NCBI GenBank assembly: GCA_964645915.1 | Contig: CAZYDH010000003.1 | Coordinates: 67,358-131,357 of the forward strand | Source of the DNA: JACNKV01 sp964645915 | Lineage (GTDB): Bacteria; Fidelibacterota; Marinisomatia; Marinisomatales; JACNKV01 | Reading direction: 5' to 3' | DNA: 64,000 nucleotides | Part shown: one piece after another, positions 53,376 through 63,600 of the stretch | How the letters are laid out: each line of letters begins with the position of its first letter | Numbering within the stretch: the first letter of the stretch is position 1 | The notes under the pieces: model-generated | Databases searched by the model: none | What the model saw: the letters and a program-made list of their open reading frames with translations, nothing else | Told to the model about the DNA's origin: nothing | Translations under genes and position numbers: made by a program

Positions 53376-55253
53376 CTATTTAACCAAGAAGACGGCTAGA
53401 ACTGAAATGTCAGCCGGGGTAACACCTGAGATTCGCATAGCTTGACCTAACGTTTCCGGACGGACGAACAGGAGCTTTTCTCGCCCTTCGTTCGAAAGAC
53501 TTGGAACAGAGTGATAGTCGAAATCATTTGGGATAACAAATCCTTCTTGTTTTTTTAATTGTAAAATCTGTTTGTTTTGTCTTTCGATATATCCGGAATA
53601 TTTTATTAGTGCTTCTACCTCTGCGACAATCTCTTGTTTTATAGGTTGTTCATACTTATTGTTATCCAAGGGGGAGAAAAAACGGTTGGGGAAAGAGTTG
53701 CAAGTTATGCCGGGTCGTTTTAATACTTTAGCCGCTGGAGTTTTATGATTAAGGTGAGGTTGTCCGACAAGTGAAAGAGCAGAGTTGAGCTCCTTGGGAA
53801 AAACACTATTATTAAAAGAAGATAAAAGTAAATCAGTTGTTTCGATTTTTTTATCAAGAAAACGACAATAATTATCTGGAATCAAAGAATGGCGTTTTGA
53901 ATAACCCAAAAGACGTCGATCGGCATTTGAATAGCGCAATAACAATCGAAACTCAGCTCGAGAGGTAAACATTCGATAAGGCTCAAGCGTATCTTTTGTG
54001 ATCAGGTCATCGATTAGGACGCCAATATAAGCATCATTTCTTGCAAGGGTGAATCGATGCCCTCCTAAAAGATTAATCGATGCATTTATTCCTGCGATAA
54101 GACCCTGGGCCGCAGCTTCTTCATAGCCGGATGTACCGTTGATCTGTCCTGCAAAAAACAAGCCGGATATATTTTTAGACTCGAGAGTTGCGTGTAGCTG
54201 AGCGGGAGGAAAGAAGTCATACTCAATCGCATATCCGGGTCGGAACAACGCAATGTTTTCGAATCCTGGAATTTTTTTCAACGCCTGAAGTTGAACATCT
54301 TCAGGGAGGCTGGTAGAGAACCCGTTTAAATATATTTGTTGAGATCCTTGCCATTCAGGCTCAAGAAAAAGCAGGTGAGAATCATGATGAGAAAACCGGT
54401 GAATCTTGTCTTCTATTGAGGGACAATAACGAGGTCCCGTACCAAAAACATCGCCTGAAAACATAGGCGACTTTTGAATGTTCGTTTGAACAACTGAATG
54501 AACCTCCGGCGAGGTTTTGACATAATGACAGGGGATGTTTGGTGGGTTGAAGTTTTTAGTTCCAAACGAGAAAGGAGAAGGAAGTTCGTCTCCATACGAA
54601 GGGGTTGTTTTTTTCCAGTCAACTGATTGTGAGTTTAGTCGGGGTGGCGTTCCGGTTTTTAATCGTCCGGACAAAAACCCCCTTGAGGTTAAGCTTTCGG
54701 TTATACCTATTGACCGAGGTTCACCCATACGGCCGGCAGAGATTTTGCGTTGTCCGATGTGAACAAGACCGTTTAAGAAAGTTCCGAAGGTTAAAACCAA
54801 CTGATCACACATAACCCTTTGACCTCCGCGAAGAATAACGCCCGCAATGTTCGACTGTTCTTCAAGAATATCGACAACCTCATCAGAGAGAATTGAAAGG
54901 TTCTTCTGTTTGAGAAGTATGTTTAGTATGTGTTTTTCATAGACACGCTTATCGATCTGCGCCCTTGGAGACCAAACAGAACGCCCTTTGGATTTGTTCA
55001 GCATTTTAAACTGAATGCCCGCTACATCCGCGGCGCGAGGCATAATACCACCAAGAACATCGATTTCACGAACAATTTGTCCTTTGGCGAGCCCGCCAAT
55101 TGCAGGATTGCACGACATCCGTGCGATTGCATTTATATCTAAGGTTATTAGCGCAGTCTTGTGACCAAGGAAAGAAGAAATATAGGCAGCTTCAACGCCG
55201 GCATGACCACCACCCGCAACGATAATTTCGTAATGTTTTAAAGGGTGTTTCAC
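53376..55253 (-). CDS. mnmG: tRNA uridine-5-carboxymethylaminomethyl modification enzyme MnmG (GidA)
   Basis: A 625-residue FAD protein that with MnmE modifies U34 of several tRNAs. N-terminal GGGHAGVEAA dinucleotide loop; RMSCNPAIGGLAKG; the catalytic-cysteine region LKTGTPPRL; GYEEAAAQGL; and a C-terminal helical MnmE-binding domain starting near LIKYSGYIERQ. The start is GTG inside a parS site, with AGGA about 11 nt upstream, right after the mnmE stop. Confidence 0.97.
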   Translation of the reverse strand: MKHPLKHYEIIVAGGGHAGVEAAYISSFLGHKTALITLDINAIARMSCNPAIGGLAKGQIVREIDVLGGIMPRAADVAGIQFKMLNKSKGRSVWSPRAQIDKRVYEKHILNILLKQKNLSILSDEVVDILEEQSNIAGVILRGGQRVMCDQLVLTFGTFLNGLVHIGQRKISAGRMGEPRSIGITESLTSRGFLSGRLKTGTPPRLNSQSVDWKKTTPSYGDELPSPFSFGTKNFNPPNIPCHYVKTSPEVHSVVQTNIQKSPMFSGDVFGTGPRYCPSIEDKIHRFSHHDSHLLFLEPEWQGSQQIYLNGFSTSLPEDVQLQALKKIPGFENIALFRPGYAIEYDFFPPAQLHATLESKNISGLFFAGQINGTSGYEEAAAQGLIAGINASINLLGGHRFTLARNDAYIGVLIDDLITKDTLEPYRMFTSRAEFRLLLRYSNADRRLLGYSKRHSLIPDNYCRFLDKKIETTDLLLSSFNNSVFPKELNSALSLVGQPHLNHKTPAAKVLKRPGITCNSFPNRFFSPLDNNKYEQPIKQEIVAEVEALIKYSGYIERQNKQILQLKKQEGFVIPNDFDYHSVPSLSNEGREKLLFVRPETLGQAMRISGVTPADISVLAVFLVK

Positions 55254-55261
55254 GTGAAACT
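55246..55261. other. parS site 2 (ParB-binding), at the mnmE/mnmG junction
   Basis: TGTTTCACGTGAAACT has the same perfect 15-base core TGTTTCACGTGAAAC as site 1, about 1.9 kb away. It covers the first codon of mnmG and the last base pairs of mnmE. Confidence 0.92.
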
Positions 55262-56588
55262 ATTTTCCTACACAAAAATGACCGAAGATGTTGTTCAAAA
55301 TATCATCAGGAGTGGTTTTACCGAGGACGGTATTGAGTGATGATAAAGCATTTTGTAGTTCGAAAGCACAAAGCTCTAACTCAACAGAGCGAGGGTTGAG
55401 AAAACTTAAAGCCGTCGAAGAGGAGTCGCAACATTGTTTAACCGCATCGTATTGTCGTGCGGTTGTGAGAGCAACCAGCTCTGTTGTTTTCGATGACGAG
55501 GTCAAATGATTTTTTATTACAACGCGAAGGTTATCAATCCCTTCTCCGGTTTTTGCAGAAACAGAATAAATATCAGAAGAATTCTTTTGGGCATCTTGAA
55601 GATCTGTTTTGTTGTGAATGATAATATTTGGAGAGGAAATTGAGTCAAAAATATTTTGAGAAAAAGGAGCTTCCGGTGAGATAATATATAGAGCCAAATC
55701 TGCTTTTAATATTTCCGCGTGGGTTCGACGAACCCCCTCTGATTCGACATCATCTTTTGATGGTCGTATGCCCGCAGTGTCGATCAACCTAATGGGTATT
55801 CCCTCTACAACCAGACGACACTCAACGCTGTCTCGGGTTGTCCCTGGCCTGGGGCTTGTTATGACACGGTCGGATTCAGTCAGCGCGTTTAAAAGAGTAG
55901 ACTTCCCGACATTTGGTTCTCCGACCAACACAACGGCAGCACCATCAGTTAAAAGTTTTCCAACTTGATAAGTATCTAATAACCGGAATAGATCATTCGA
56001 GACTGTAGTAAGTTTAGACGACAAACGAACAGTTTCTTTGTCGGTGATCTCATCTTCTGTAACATCGAGATAATATTCGATCGTGGATAAAATATCAACA
56101 AGGTATCTCTTAACTGAAGAAAACTTTTTAGACAACCCACCACGCAAAATGTGGTAGTTTAGAGATGCAGCTTCTGTTGACTGACCGTGAATAAGACCCG
56201 AGACAGACTCGGCCTGAACGAGATCAATTTTTCCATTGAGAAAAGCACGAAGCGTGAACTCCCCAGGATTTGCAAGTCTTGAACCAAGTAAAATGCAAAG
56301 ATCGACAATTTTTTGAACAACGAGAGGGTTTCCATGGCAGGAGATTTCAAACACATCTTCTCCCGTATAAGATGCCGGTGCTTGAAAATAAGTGACCACC
56401 CCCTGTTCAAAAGGAAGGTTGTTTTTGTCGTACAAATCTGTAAAAACAACGAGATTTGGTTTAAAGGTGTTTTGTTTGGATAGCTCTAAAACGATGTGTT
56501 TTGATCTTGGACCGCTAAGCCGTACAACAGAGATACCACCGAAACCATGTGGAGTGGCTGGCGCTACAATCGTATCGGATAAAATCAT
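55260..56588 (-). CDS. mnmE: tRNA modification GTPase MnmE (TrmE)
   Basis: A 442-residue GTPase. The N-terminal folate-binding domain (DTIVAPATPHGFGGISVVRLSG, in two strands) is followed by a helical domain. The inserted G domain has GEPNVGKSTLLNAL (G1), PGTTRDS (G2), DTAG (G3) and NKTD (G4). The C-terminal motif FCVGK has the conserved Cys needed for activity. It overlaps the yidC stop by 4 nt. Confidence 0.97.
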   Translation of the reverse strand: MILSDTIVAPATPHGFGGISVVRLSGPRSKHIVLELSKQNTFKPNLVVFTDLYDKNNLPFEQGVVTYFQAPASYTGEDVFEISCHGNPLVVQKIVDLCILLGSRLANPGEFTLRAFLNGKIDLVQAESVSGLIHGQSTEAASLNYHILRGGLSKKFSSVKRYLVDILSTIEYYLDVTEDEITDKETVRLSSKLTTVSNDLFRLLDTYQVGKLLTDGAAVVLVGEPNVGKSTLLNALTESDRVITSPRPGTTRDSVECRLVVEGIPIRLIDTAGIRPSKDDVESEGVRRTHAEILKADLALYIISPEAPFSQNIFDSISSPNIIIHNKTDLQDAQKNSSDIYSVSAKTGEGIDNLRVVIKNHLTSSSKTTELVALTTARQYDAVKQCCDSSSTALSFLNPRSVELELCAFELQNALSSLNTVLGKTTPDDILNNIFGHFCVGK

Positions 56589-58228
56589 TTTTTTAGCTTA
56601 GCAGTAGAGGCGGTAGGCGTGTGTGGGGTTAGATATTTTTGTTGTAAGATAGTCAGTAAGTTAAATAGAGTATAGTAGAGGTTTAATCCAGATGGAAAGC
56701 GATAAAAGATAAAGAGGAAGAAAACATTCATCATATACATCATGCTCTTTTGCTGACCGGGCTGTGCGGGGGTCATTTGTTGTTGCAACAACATTGTAAC
56801 GGTCATTAATAAAGGAAGGATGTTGATGGGAAAGCTTGCAATATAAAAGAGCGTGTCGGGAGCAGAGAGATCAGTTATCCACAACATAAAGGGCGCACCA
56901 CGAAGCTCGATAGTAGAACGAAACACCTGGAAGAGAGCGAAAAGTAAGGGCATCTGAATTAAAAGAGGAAGACACCCCCCCATTGGATTCACACCTTTTT
57001 CTTTATAAAGAGCCATCGTTGCTTTGTTTAGCTGTTGAGGGTTGTTTTTGTGTTTTTCTTTTAGTTCATTGAGAAGCGGTTGAACTTCCTGCATCTTTCG
57101 CGTGGATTGATAGCTTTTTTTAGTCAGGGGATAAACAACGATTTTTACTAAAACAGAGAAGATGACAAGAACTACACCGTAGTTGGGGATAACACCATAT
57201 AACACCACCAATAGATGTAAGACACCTTTTGCAATAACACGAATAAATGACCAGCCAAAATTCATAATTTTTTCGAGAGAAACACCTAACGATTTTACAC
57301 GATCATATTCAAGAGGACCCAAATATAGAGAGGTGTTTTCGCCATCTGTTACGCTTTGGTAAAGGCTTACCCCAAATCGCGGTGCAACGCCATCATGAAC
57401 ACCATTGATCTCGGCAGCAGAACCCTTCGACGTTGGAATAAGCGCAGAAGTAAAGTACTTCGACCTGACAGCTACCCAATCTGTTTGTCCAATGTATTTT
57501 TTATTAAGGTCGGTATTCTTTTTAAGCTTGGGAGTATAAAGCTCCTCGCCTTGATATACATATCCTTTAAAGTAGGTTATATCATCATCAATTCTTTTCT
57601 CGGTAACAGGAACACCGCCGGACCAAGTAACAGAATAAGCGTCCTGTGCCAAGAAGGGTAAAACAGACCTCAGATTGGTAGAGATGTCAATTTTGTAGGA
57701 TTGTGGATAAAATGTTAATATTTTATATATAGGTTGATCAAACAGTGTGGTAGTAAAAGTAATTGAGAGAGGTTCTGAACCAAGGGTAAAGCTTTCTAAA
57801 TCGTTTGTATGAGCCCAATTATTGTTTAATAAGATGTCTTCACCGTCTATTGACTTTACAGATATTAAGAGGTTGTTTGTATTGAATTCATTAATGAGTT
57901 GAACGAGAAGCGTATCATGCATTTTATAATTGTTCAAAACAAAAGAGGTGATCGACCCACCATTTTTTGAGCTTATAATAGCTGTATAAAGATCACTATT
58001 AATTGTAAAAAGTTTCTCATTGTCGTTATTGAGATTTACAACTTCGATCTCAGGTATTATTTCTTCATGTGTTAGAGTTTTATTAGAAGGAGTGGTTTGT
58101 GTTGGAGTGTCTTTTACAACCTCAACGGGTTTAGACTCCTTTGGCGGAGAAACAAGGTCCATATAAAACGGTGTTGCGATCAAAACAACAGCAACAAGTA
58201 AAAAAGCAAGAAGAGTATTTCTATCCAT
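56585..58228 (-). CDS. yidC: Membrane protein insertase YidC
   Basis: A 547-residue Gram-negative type YidC: N-terminal helix (about 5-25), a large periplasmic beta domain (about 60-330), and the conserved five-helix insertase core (about 335-535). The core contains NYGVVLVIFSVLVK, MKEVQPLL-like QEVQPLLNELKEKHK and NPMGGCLPLLIQMPL. It follows yidD by 2 nt. Confidence 0.97.
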   Translation of the reverse strand: MDRNTLLAFLLVAVVLIATPFYMDLVSPPKESKPVEVVKDTPTQTTPSNKTLTHEEIIPEIEVVNLNNDNEKLFTINSDLYTAIISSKNGGSITSFVLNNYKMHDTLLVQLINEFNTNNLLISVKSIDGEDILLNNNWAHTNDLESFTLGSEPLSITFTTTLFDQPIYKILTFYPQSYKIDISTNLRSVLPFLAQDAYSVTWSGGVPVTEKRIDDDITYFKGYVYQGEELYTPKLKKNTDLNKKYIGQTDWVAVRSKYFTSALIPTSKGSAAEINGVHDGVAPRFGVSLYQSVTDGENTSLYLGPLEYDRVKSLGVSLEKIMNFGWSFIRVIAKGVLHLLVVLYGVIPNYGVVLVIFSVLVKIVVYPLTKKSYQSTRKMQEVQPLLNELKEKHKNNPQQLNKATMALYKEKGVNPMGGCLPLLIQMPLLFALFQVFRSTIELRGAPFMLWITDLSAPDTLFYIASFPINILPLLMTVTMLLQQQMTPAQPGQQKSMMYMMNVFFLFIFYRFPSGLNLYYTLFNLLTILQQKYLTPHTPTASTAKLKK

Positions 58229-58230
58229 AA

Positions 58231-58497
58231 TTATTTTACCGGATCATAACCTCCCGGATGATAAGGGTGACATTTAGAAAGTCTTTTCCCTATAAGGAGA
58301 AAAGCGCGTGGAAGTGATTTCGTTTGTAATGCACGGAGAGCATAGTTAGAACACGTAGGATGAAAGCGACAATTAGAGCCAAAGAATTGAGAAAGAGTTA
58401 CCTGATAAAGACGAACGATATATGAAAAAATTTTTCGCAAGAACCGATCAACATATTGAAGAAAGGAAGGTTCTTCACAGTGGAGGTTTTCTTCCAC
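58231..58497 (-). CDS. yidD: Membrane protein insertion efficiency factor YidD
   Basis: An 88-residue protein with the YidD core: VRLYQVTLSQFFGSNCRFHPTCSNYA (in two halves), then HPGGYDPV. GTG start overlapping the rpmH stop (TAGTG). The about 22 residues before the usual start are extra and might not be translated. RnpA, which in most genomes sits between rpmH and yidD, is absent here. Confidence 0.92.
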   Translation of the reverse strand: MEENLHCEEPSFLQYVDRFLRKIFSYIVRLYQVTLSQFFGSNCRFHPTCSNYALRALQTKSLPRAFLLIGKRLSKCHPYHPGGYDPVK

Positions 58498-58631
58498 TAA
58501 GCAGAAAGAACCTTTCTTCCTTTTTTACGACGACGCGCGAGAACATTGCGCCCACCGACGGTTGACATTCTTTCACGAAAGCCATGCTTGTTCTTGCGTT
58601 TACGATTACTTGGTTGAAATGTACGCTTCAT
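58497..58631 (-). CDS. rpmH: 50S ribosomal protein L34
   Basis: A 44-residue, strongly basic protein beginning MKRTFQPSNRKRKNKHGF and containing the L34 motif ERMSTVGGRNVLARRRKKGR. AGGAG lies upstream of the ATG. It is the first gene of the leftward rpmH-yidD-yidC-mnmE-mnmG-mfd run, divergent from dnaA. Confidence 0.97.
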   Translation of the reverse strand: MKRTFQPSNRKRKNKHGFRERMSTVGGRNVLARRRKKGRKVLSA

Positions 58632-58888
58632 TTTCTCTCCTAATTTAGCTAAGAAATTTACAACACCAATTAACAAACATCAAAATAAAATAAAACACCC
58701 TTATTTGTTGAGATAAAATAAATAAACAAACAAGCAGAGCAATAAAGCACAAACGAGAAAGGAAAAAGAACAATCAACATTATAAAATCTTTTAACCCAA
58801 ACAGCAAAACAGAAAAAACAAAAACAAAAGGTTGTTTCACATGAAAATAAACCAATAATTTTTATAAAAACAAACCTGTGGATAACTT
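58632..58888. other. Probable oriC region between rpmH and dnaA
   Basis: A 257-bp, very AT-rich gap between divergent rpmH and dnaA. The top strand is notably A-rich and T-poor. It holds a degenerate parS (58833-58848) and two DnaA boxes just at the dnaA start. Genes to the left (rpmH to gyrA) run left and dnaA runs right, as expected on the two arms of an origin. Confidence 0.6.
58833..58848. other. Degenerate parS-like site
   Basis: TGTTTCACATGAAAAT differs from the parS consensus at three positions, one of them in the central CG. It may be a weak ParB site; it lies 40 bp from the DnaA boxes. Confidence 0.5.
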
Positions 58889-58896
58889 GTGGATAA
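58877..58896 (+). promoter_or_regulatory. Two DnaA boxes overlapping the dnaA start codon
   Basis: TGTGGATAA at 58877-58885 and again at 58888-58896, 11 bp apart, about one helical turn. The second contains the GTG proposed as the dnaA start. Binding would directly block dnaA translation initiation DNA or its transcription, suggesting autoregulation. Confidence 0.8.
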
Positions 58897-60250
58897 CATA
58901 ATTACAGTACAAGATACTTTTTGGAATAAGATTAAAAATTCGCTAAAGACAAATTTACCCGACCATGCCTATAACACATGGTTTGAACCTATTACATTTA
59001 TAGCACTAAATGATGGCGAGATGATATTGGAAGTCCCCAACCAGTTTTTTTTCGAGTGGATAGAAAGCCATTATAAAACAACTATCGAAGCAACGGCTCT
59101 AACTCTGTTTAATAAAAATATAAAAATTAAATATACAATTGCAGCCACACACGCTCAGCAAGAAATTGAAAACAACAAACCAAAGACATACGAAAAAACA
59201 AGAAGAGAACAACCTAAAGTATTAATAAATGAAAAATACACATTCTCATCATTTATTGAAGGAGGAAATAATCAATTTGCAAAAGCTGCTTCAGTTAGCG
59301 TTGCAGAGTCACCCGGGCAAAAATCGTTTAATCCCCTTGTTATTTATGGTGGTGTTGGATTGGGGAAGACTCATTTATTACATGCGATTGGCAACCACAT
59401 TATGAATACAAATCAGCAGAAAAAAATTGTTTGTGCTTCCAGTGAAAAATTCACACACGACTTTATTTCAAGTATTCAAAAAAACAAAACGGTAGAGTTT
59501 TCCAAATTTTATAGAAATGCGGATGTTCTTTTAATCGATGACATCCAGTTTTTTCAAGGAAAAGAACAAACTCAAGAACAATTCTTCCACACGTTTAATG
59601 AATTATACCAGTCAGGAAAACAAATCGTTATGACGGCTGATCGCTATCCGGGTGAAATGGTAAAACTTCAAGACAGATTGTTGTCAAGGTTTACATCCGG
59701 TGTATCTGTAGATATACAGCCACCCAACTATGAAACCCGCGTTGCCATCCTTATGGAAAAAGCAGAAGCAAACAATTTAAACCTTTCCTACGACATTATA
59801 GAGTTTATCGCTTCTCATATCACGACAAATATTCGCGAGTTGGAAAGTTCTGTGATACAACTCCTGGCCAGATCTTCGCTCTTTAACAAAGAAATTGACA
59901 TGGCCCTTGTAAAAGAGGCAATAAAAGAGCGTGTGGGAAACAGACTGACAACAAACATTTCCATCGAAGACATTGTGAGAAGTGTTTCACAAAAAACAAA
60001 TATTTCAGAAAGAGAGATCGTTGGCGTTGGCCGAAAAAAGCATATCGCCGAAACACGTCAAATAGCCATGTATCTGTCTAGGGAGATCATGAGCGCTTCG
60101 TTAAATACGGTTGGTTTATATTTTGGCGGAAGAGACCACACGACCGTGTTACACGCTTGTCGAACAATTGAGAGTAGAATGAAAAAAGATCCAAGAACAA
60201 AGGCAATCATAAGAGAAATTAAAAGCGAATTTAAAAGTACTTTCGATTAA
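58889..60250 (+). CDS. dnaA: Chromosomal replication initiator DnaA
   Basis: A 453-residue AAA+ initiator. Domain I (about 1-80, with FWNKIKNSL and TWFEP), a short linker, AAA+ domain III with GGVGLGKTHLLHA (Walker A) and VLLIDDIQFF (Walker B), and the domain IV DNA-binding signature GGRDHTTVLHACRTI. No ATG is available near the start; GTG 58889 is used and lies inside a DnaA box. Confidence 0.97.
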   Translation: MDNIITVQDTFWNKIKNSLKTNLPDHAYNTWFEPITFIALNDGEMILEVPNQFFFEWIESHYKTTIEATALTLFNKNIKIKYTIAATHAQQEIENNKPKTYEKTRREQPKVLINEKYTFSSFIEGGNNQFAKAASVSVAESPGQKSFNPLVIYGGVGLGKTHLLHAIGNHIMNTNQQKKIVCASSEKFTHDFISSIQKNKTVEFSKFYRNADVLLIDDIQFFQGKEQTQEQFFHTFNELYQSGKQIVMTADRYPGEMVKLQDRLLSRFTSGVSVDIQPPNYETRVAILMEKAEANNLNLSYDIIEFIASHITTNIRELESSVIQLLARSSLFNKEIDMALVKEAIKERVGNRLTTNISIEDIVRSVSQKTNISEREIVGVGRKKHIAETRQIAMYLSREIMSASLNTVGLYFGGRDHTTVLHACRTIESRMKKDPRTKAIIREIKSEFKSTFD

Positions 60251-60639
60251 GCAAAACCCTGAAAACCATAAAAACCATGAATAAATAGTCGAAAAGAAAA
60301 GAAAATAATGTGATTTGGAACACAAAAAAGAAATATTTTCTTGATATTAATAAAGGTTCGTCCTATTTTACCGCTCCTCGTGACGAGGGTACGTGGTTAA
60401 TTATGTGGACATTTGACTTCCAAGCATTAAAAATCGACTGGCTGAGGGCAGTCCAAACACATCTAGGAGGCAGGACATAGAAAGAATCGCTAAAACGGTT
60501 ATTCTATTGAAAAAAAGAGACAAAGACCTATGGAGTCCTTTGTGCTTTTCCGCGCCTCTCCCTCTTAAAAAGATAGGCAATGTTACTGAAAAAACACACA
60601 GCCCGTCTGAACTCATCCAACAAAACAAGGAGTAGAAAT
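60251..60639. other. Long leader/intergenic region before the giant secreted protein
   Basis: 389 bp with no convincing ORF. A sigma-70-type promoter is visible at 60341-60369. Downstream are small hairpins: CCTCG-TGA-CGAGG near 60375, and GACTG...CAGTC in the next 100 nt. I cannot match the leader to any riboswitch class. Confidence 0.5.
60341..60369 (+). promoter_or_regulatory. Putative sigma-70-type promoter
   Basis: TTGATA (60341-60346) and TATTTT (60364-60369) are separated by exactly 17 bp. The predicted start near 60377 leaves a leader of about 260 nt before the ATG at 60640. Confidence 0.5.
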
Positions 60640-63600
60640 ATGAAACTACTTAAATACACACTTGTTTTCACTATCACCGCACTATTGCTTATAACATCTG
60701 GGTTTGCATCCAGTGTTGACGCGGATGTGAATAAAGTGAGTAAAAATATCAACTTAACAGAAAAACGCCAGAATCTGCCCCCCTATGTAACTCCAATGCA
60801 TATTGAAGTTGGCAGAACCGAAGACTTTACTTTGGTCTTAACGGATTCTTATGGAGACGGTTGGGATGGCGCCTATATGGACGTTCTTGTAAATGGAACG
60901 CTTATATATGACGACATAGCCGTAGCTTCAGATGAAGAGATCGTTACTCTCGCTGTCAATGATGGAGACCTTGTCGAAACCGCATATACAAGCGGAAGCT
61001 TTGAATATGAACACAGTTACGCTTTCTATGATCAGCAAGGCGATTTTGTGGCCGGTGACGGACCCTCTCCAGGAGAGGGCATAAGTTTTACCGTATCTAT
61101 TAGTTATGATGTTCCAGGTTGTATGGACGATACAGCTTGTAATTACAACGCTGATGCGACCGTTGACGACGGAAGTTGTTGCTATGATAATTGTATGACC
61201 ATCAATTTCGGTGGAGGAAGCTTTATTTCAGAAACTTCGTGGGAATTAAATGATGCAAGCGGCAATATTCTTTATCAAGGCGCAGGCAGCCCTGTTGAAG
61301 GTATGGAAGCCTGTCTTGCTTATGGGACGTACACTTTGTACGCCCATGACTCTTATGGAGACGGTTGGAACGGAAACACCTGGACGCTAACCGACGCAGA
61401 TGGTGTAACAATAGCAACCTACACACTTGATGACGGAAACGAAGGAGAGTTTACTTTTGACTATCTAGACGCTGTATATGGTTGTACAGACGAAACCGCT
61501 ATAAACTACAACCCGGACGCAACAATAGATGACGGATCATGTTTTTATGCCGGAGATGTATGCGAACACCCACTCGACGGTGGTGTTGTTAATGGTGATC
61601 CAATCTATTCTGCAACAACAGAAGCTTATGATGCAGATTGGTATAGTTTTGTGGTAGATGCAGATTATGACAACGTATCCGTGTCTCTTTGTGGATCTGA
61701 TTTTGATACTAAGTTAGAAGTTTGGGGTGCTTGTGACGATGCAGATTATTTGGGCTATAATGATGATTCAGCTGACTGCAATAGTCGAGCTCTACAGTCT
61801 CAGGTAAACCTGACAGACTTGACCGCTGGAACCTATTATGCCAAAGTATATGGATATGGTTCAAACTTTGGGAATTATATTTTAACTATTACTGCCTTTC
61901 AAAACCCAACTAGTCCAGAATTGACAGCAACAGGGATACTTAACGCTGTACAGCTTGATTGGTCAGATGTTCCGACAAGAAGTCAAAGTGCAACAGGAAT
62001 CACAACAATCAACCCTGTGAATAAAGTTGAATCTAAACCATACGAACAAAACACAGCTGACCTTACACTCAATGAATTCCGCACGGCATATGGATTAACC
62101 GTTGGTGGTGGTTCATGGGATGGCGAAATCACATGGGATATTACAGACCTTGACGCAAACATTCTCTACAGCGGAGATGCAGGCGCCTTTGACGTTGATC
62201 TTGCAGACGGTACATATATCTTTAACGGATATGATTCTTACGGCGACGGTTGGAATGGAGCGACTGCAACATTAGTTGATGCTGACGGAAATCTTCAATT
62301 TACAACAACCGGACCGGAATCAGATGTCCTTACACTTGAATTTACAGTACCAACTACAGACGTTTTTGGCTGTACTGATCCAAACGCACTTAACTATGAT
62401 CCAAACGCAACTGTCGATGATGGGTCTTGTGAGTACGCTGCTCCCGCCAATGATGAATGTACATCACCCGAACTTGTAACAGGGCCATATCCGGCAACCG
62501 TGTCCGGAACAAACCTGGGCGCAACGATAGACTGTGAGGGGCTATTGGATTGGAATGCAGTTTGGTATGAAATTGATTTACCCTATGCTGCAAACAATGT
62601 TACAGTTACCCTTTGTGGCGACGACGCTGCTATCTCAAACGCAGGAATTATTTTAATGGATGACTGCGGATGTGATGATTACATAGCAGCTTCTTATTTG
62701 TGGACAGACGAAGGCTGTATTGAACTTACCTTTGCAGAACTCTCCGGGCTTGAGTCGGTGTTATACCCCGCAAATATTGAACCGCAACAGAACTTCACCT
62801 TTACCGTGGCTATTGAAGAAGTCTATTTGCCTTCTTTCAACATCTACAAAGATGGTGTTTCTTTTGCAACGGATATTTATGGCAACTCCTTTGTTGATAG
62901 CGATGTCTTAGGTGAAACAGAATATTGTTATACTGTTGAACAAAACCTACCCGACGGAACGCTTTCTGGCATGTCAAATGAAGCCTGTGCTATGCCGGCA
63001 ACATCCGGAACAGGGTCATCGTGTGAAGACGCTTTAGTTGCCGTAGAAGGACAAAACGATGCCGAATATATGCCACTTTTCTATTCATATACTGCTCAAT
63101 CAGATTGTCTGTTAGAGGTCACCTCTCAAAACGCAACCGGTGACGCAGCATGGGATACATACCTCGACATATATGGCTCTTGTGAGGTAGATGGAAATGG
63201 TGATCTTGTAGATCTTCTTATTTCAAATGATGATTGCTGTGGATATTGGGGACCATCTGCTGTAGAGTATCCTGTAACCGCAGGTCAAGAAGTCATTATC
63301 TATTGGGATGATGCATGGGACTCACAACCCTTTACATTCTTTGTATCAGAAAATCCAATAATCGATTGTGACGATGATGAGTTTGAAGATGATGATACAA
63401 AAGACCTTGCCGTAAACCACGGCGCAGATGGAACATTTACATATGCTCTCTGTCAATTAGATAACGAAGGTGGAATCATGCAGCCAAGTGGCGTACCAGC
63501 CGTTGACTGGAGCGTTGTAACACTTGAACCATACCACATGTTAACAGTAAGCACCCACGGCATAGGAGACCCTGCAAACGACATAGACCTGTTCTTTGAG

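Noticed and set aside
58670..58855. A 61-codon minus-strand frame in the rpmH-dnaA gap
   Set aside because: It is AT-rich, hydrophobic by composition only, and covers the origin-like region with no ribosome site.
59983..59998. A parS-like TGTTTCAC inside dnaA
   Set aside because: Only one half of the palindrome matches; the other half is A-rich coding sequence.
60377..60639. A known riboswitch, RNase P RNA, 6S RNA or tmRNA in the leader
   Set aside because: I could not find the conserved core sequence of any of these; only short hairpins are visible.
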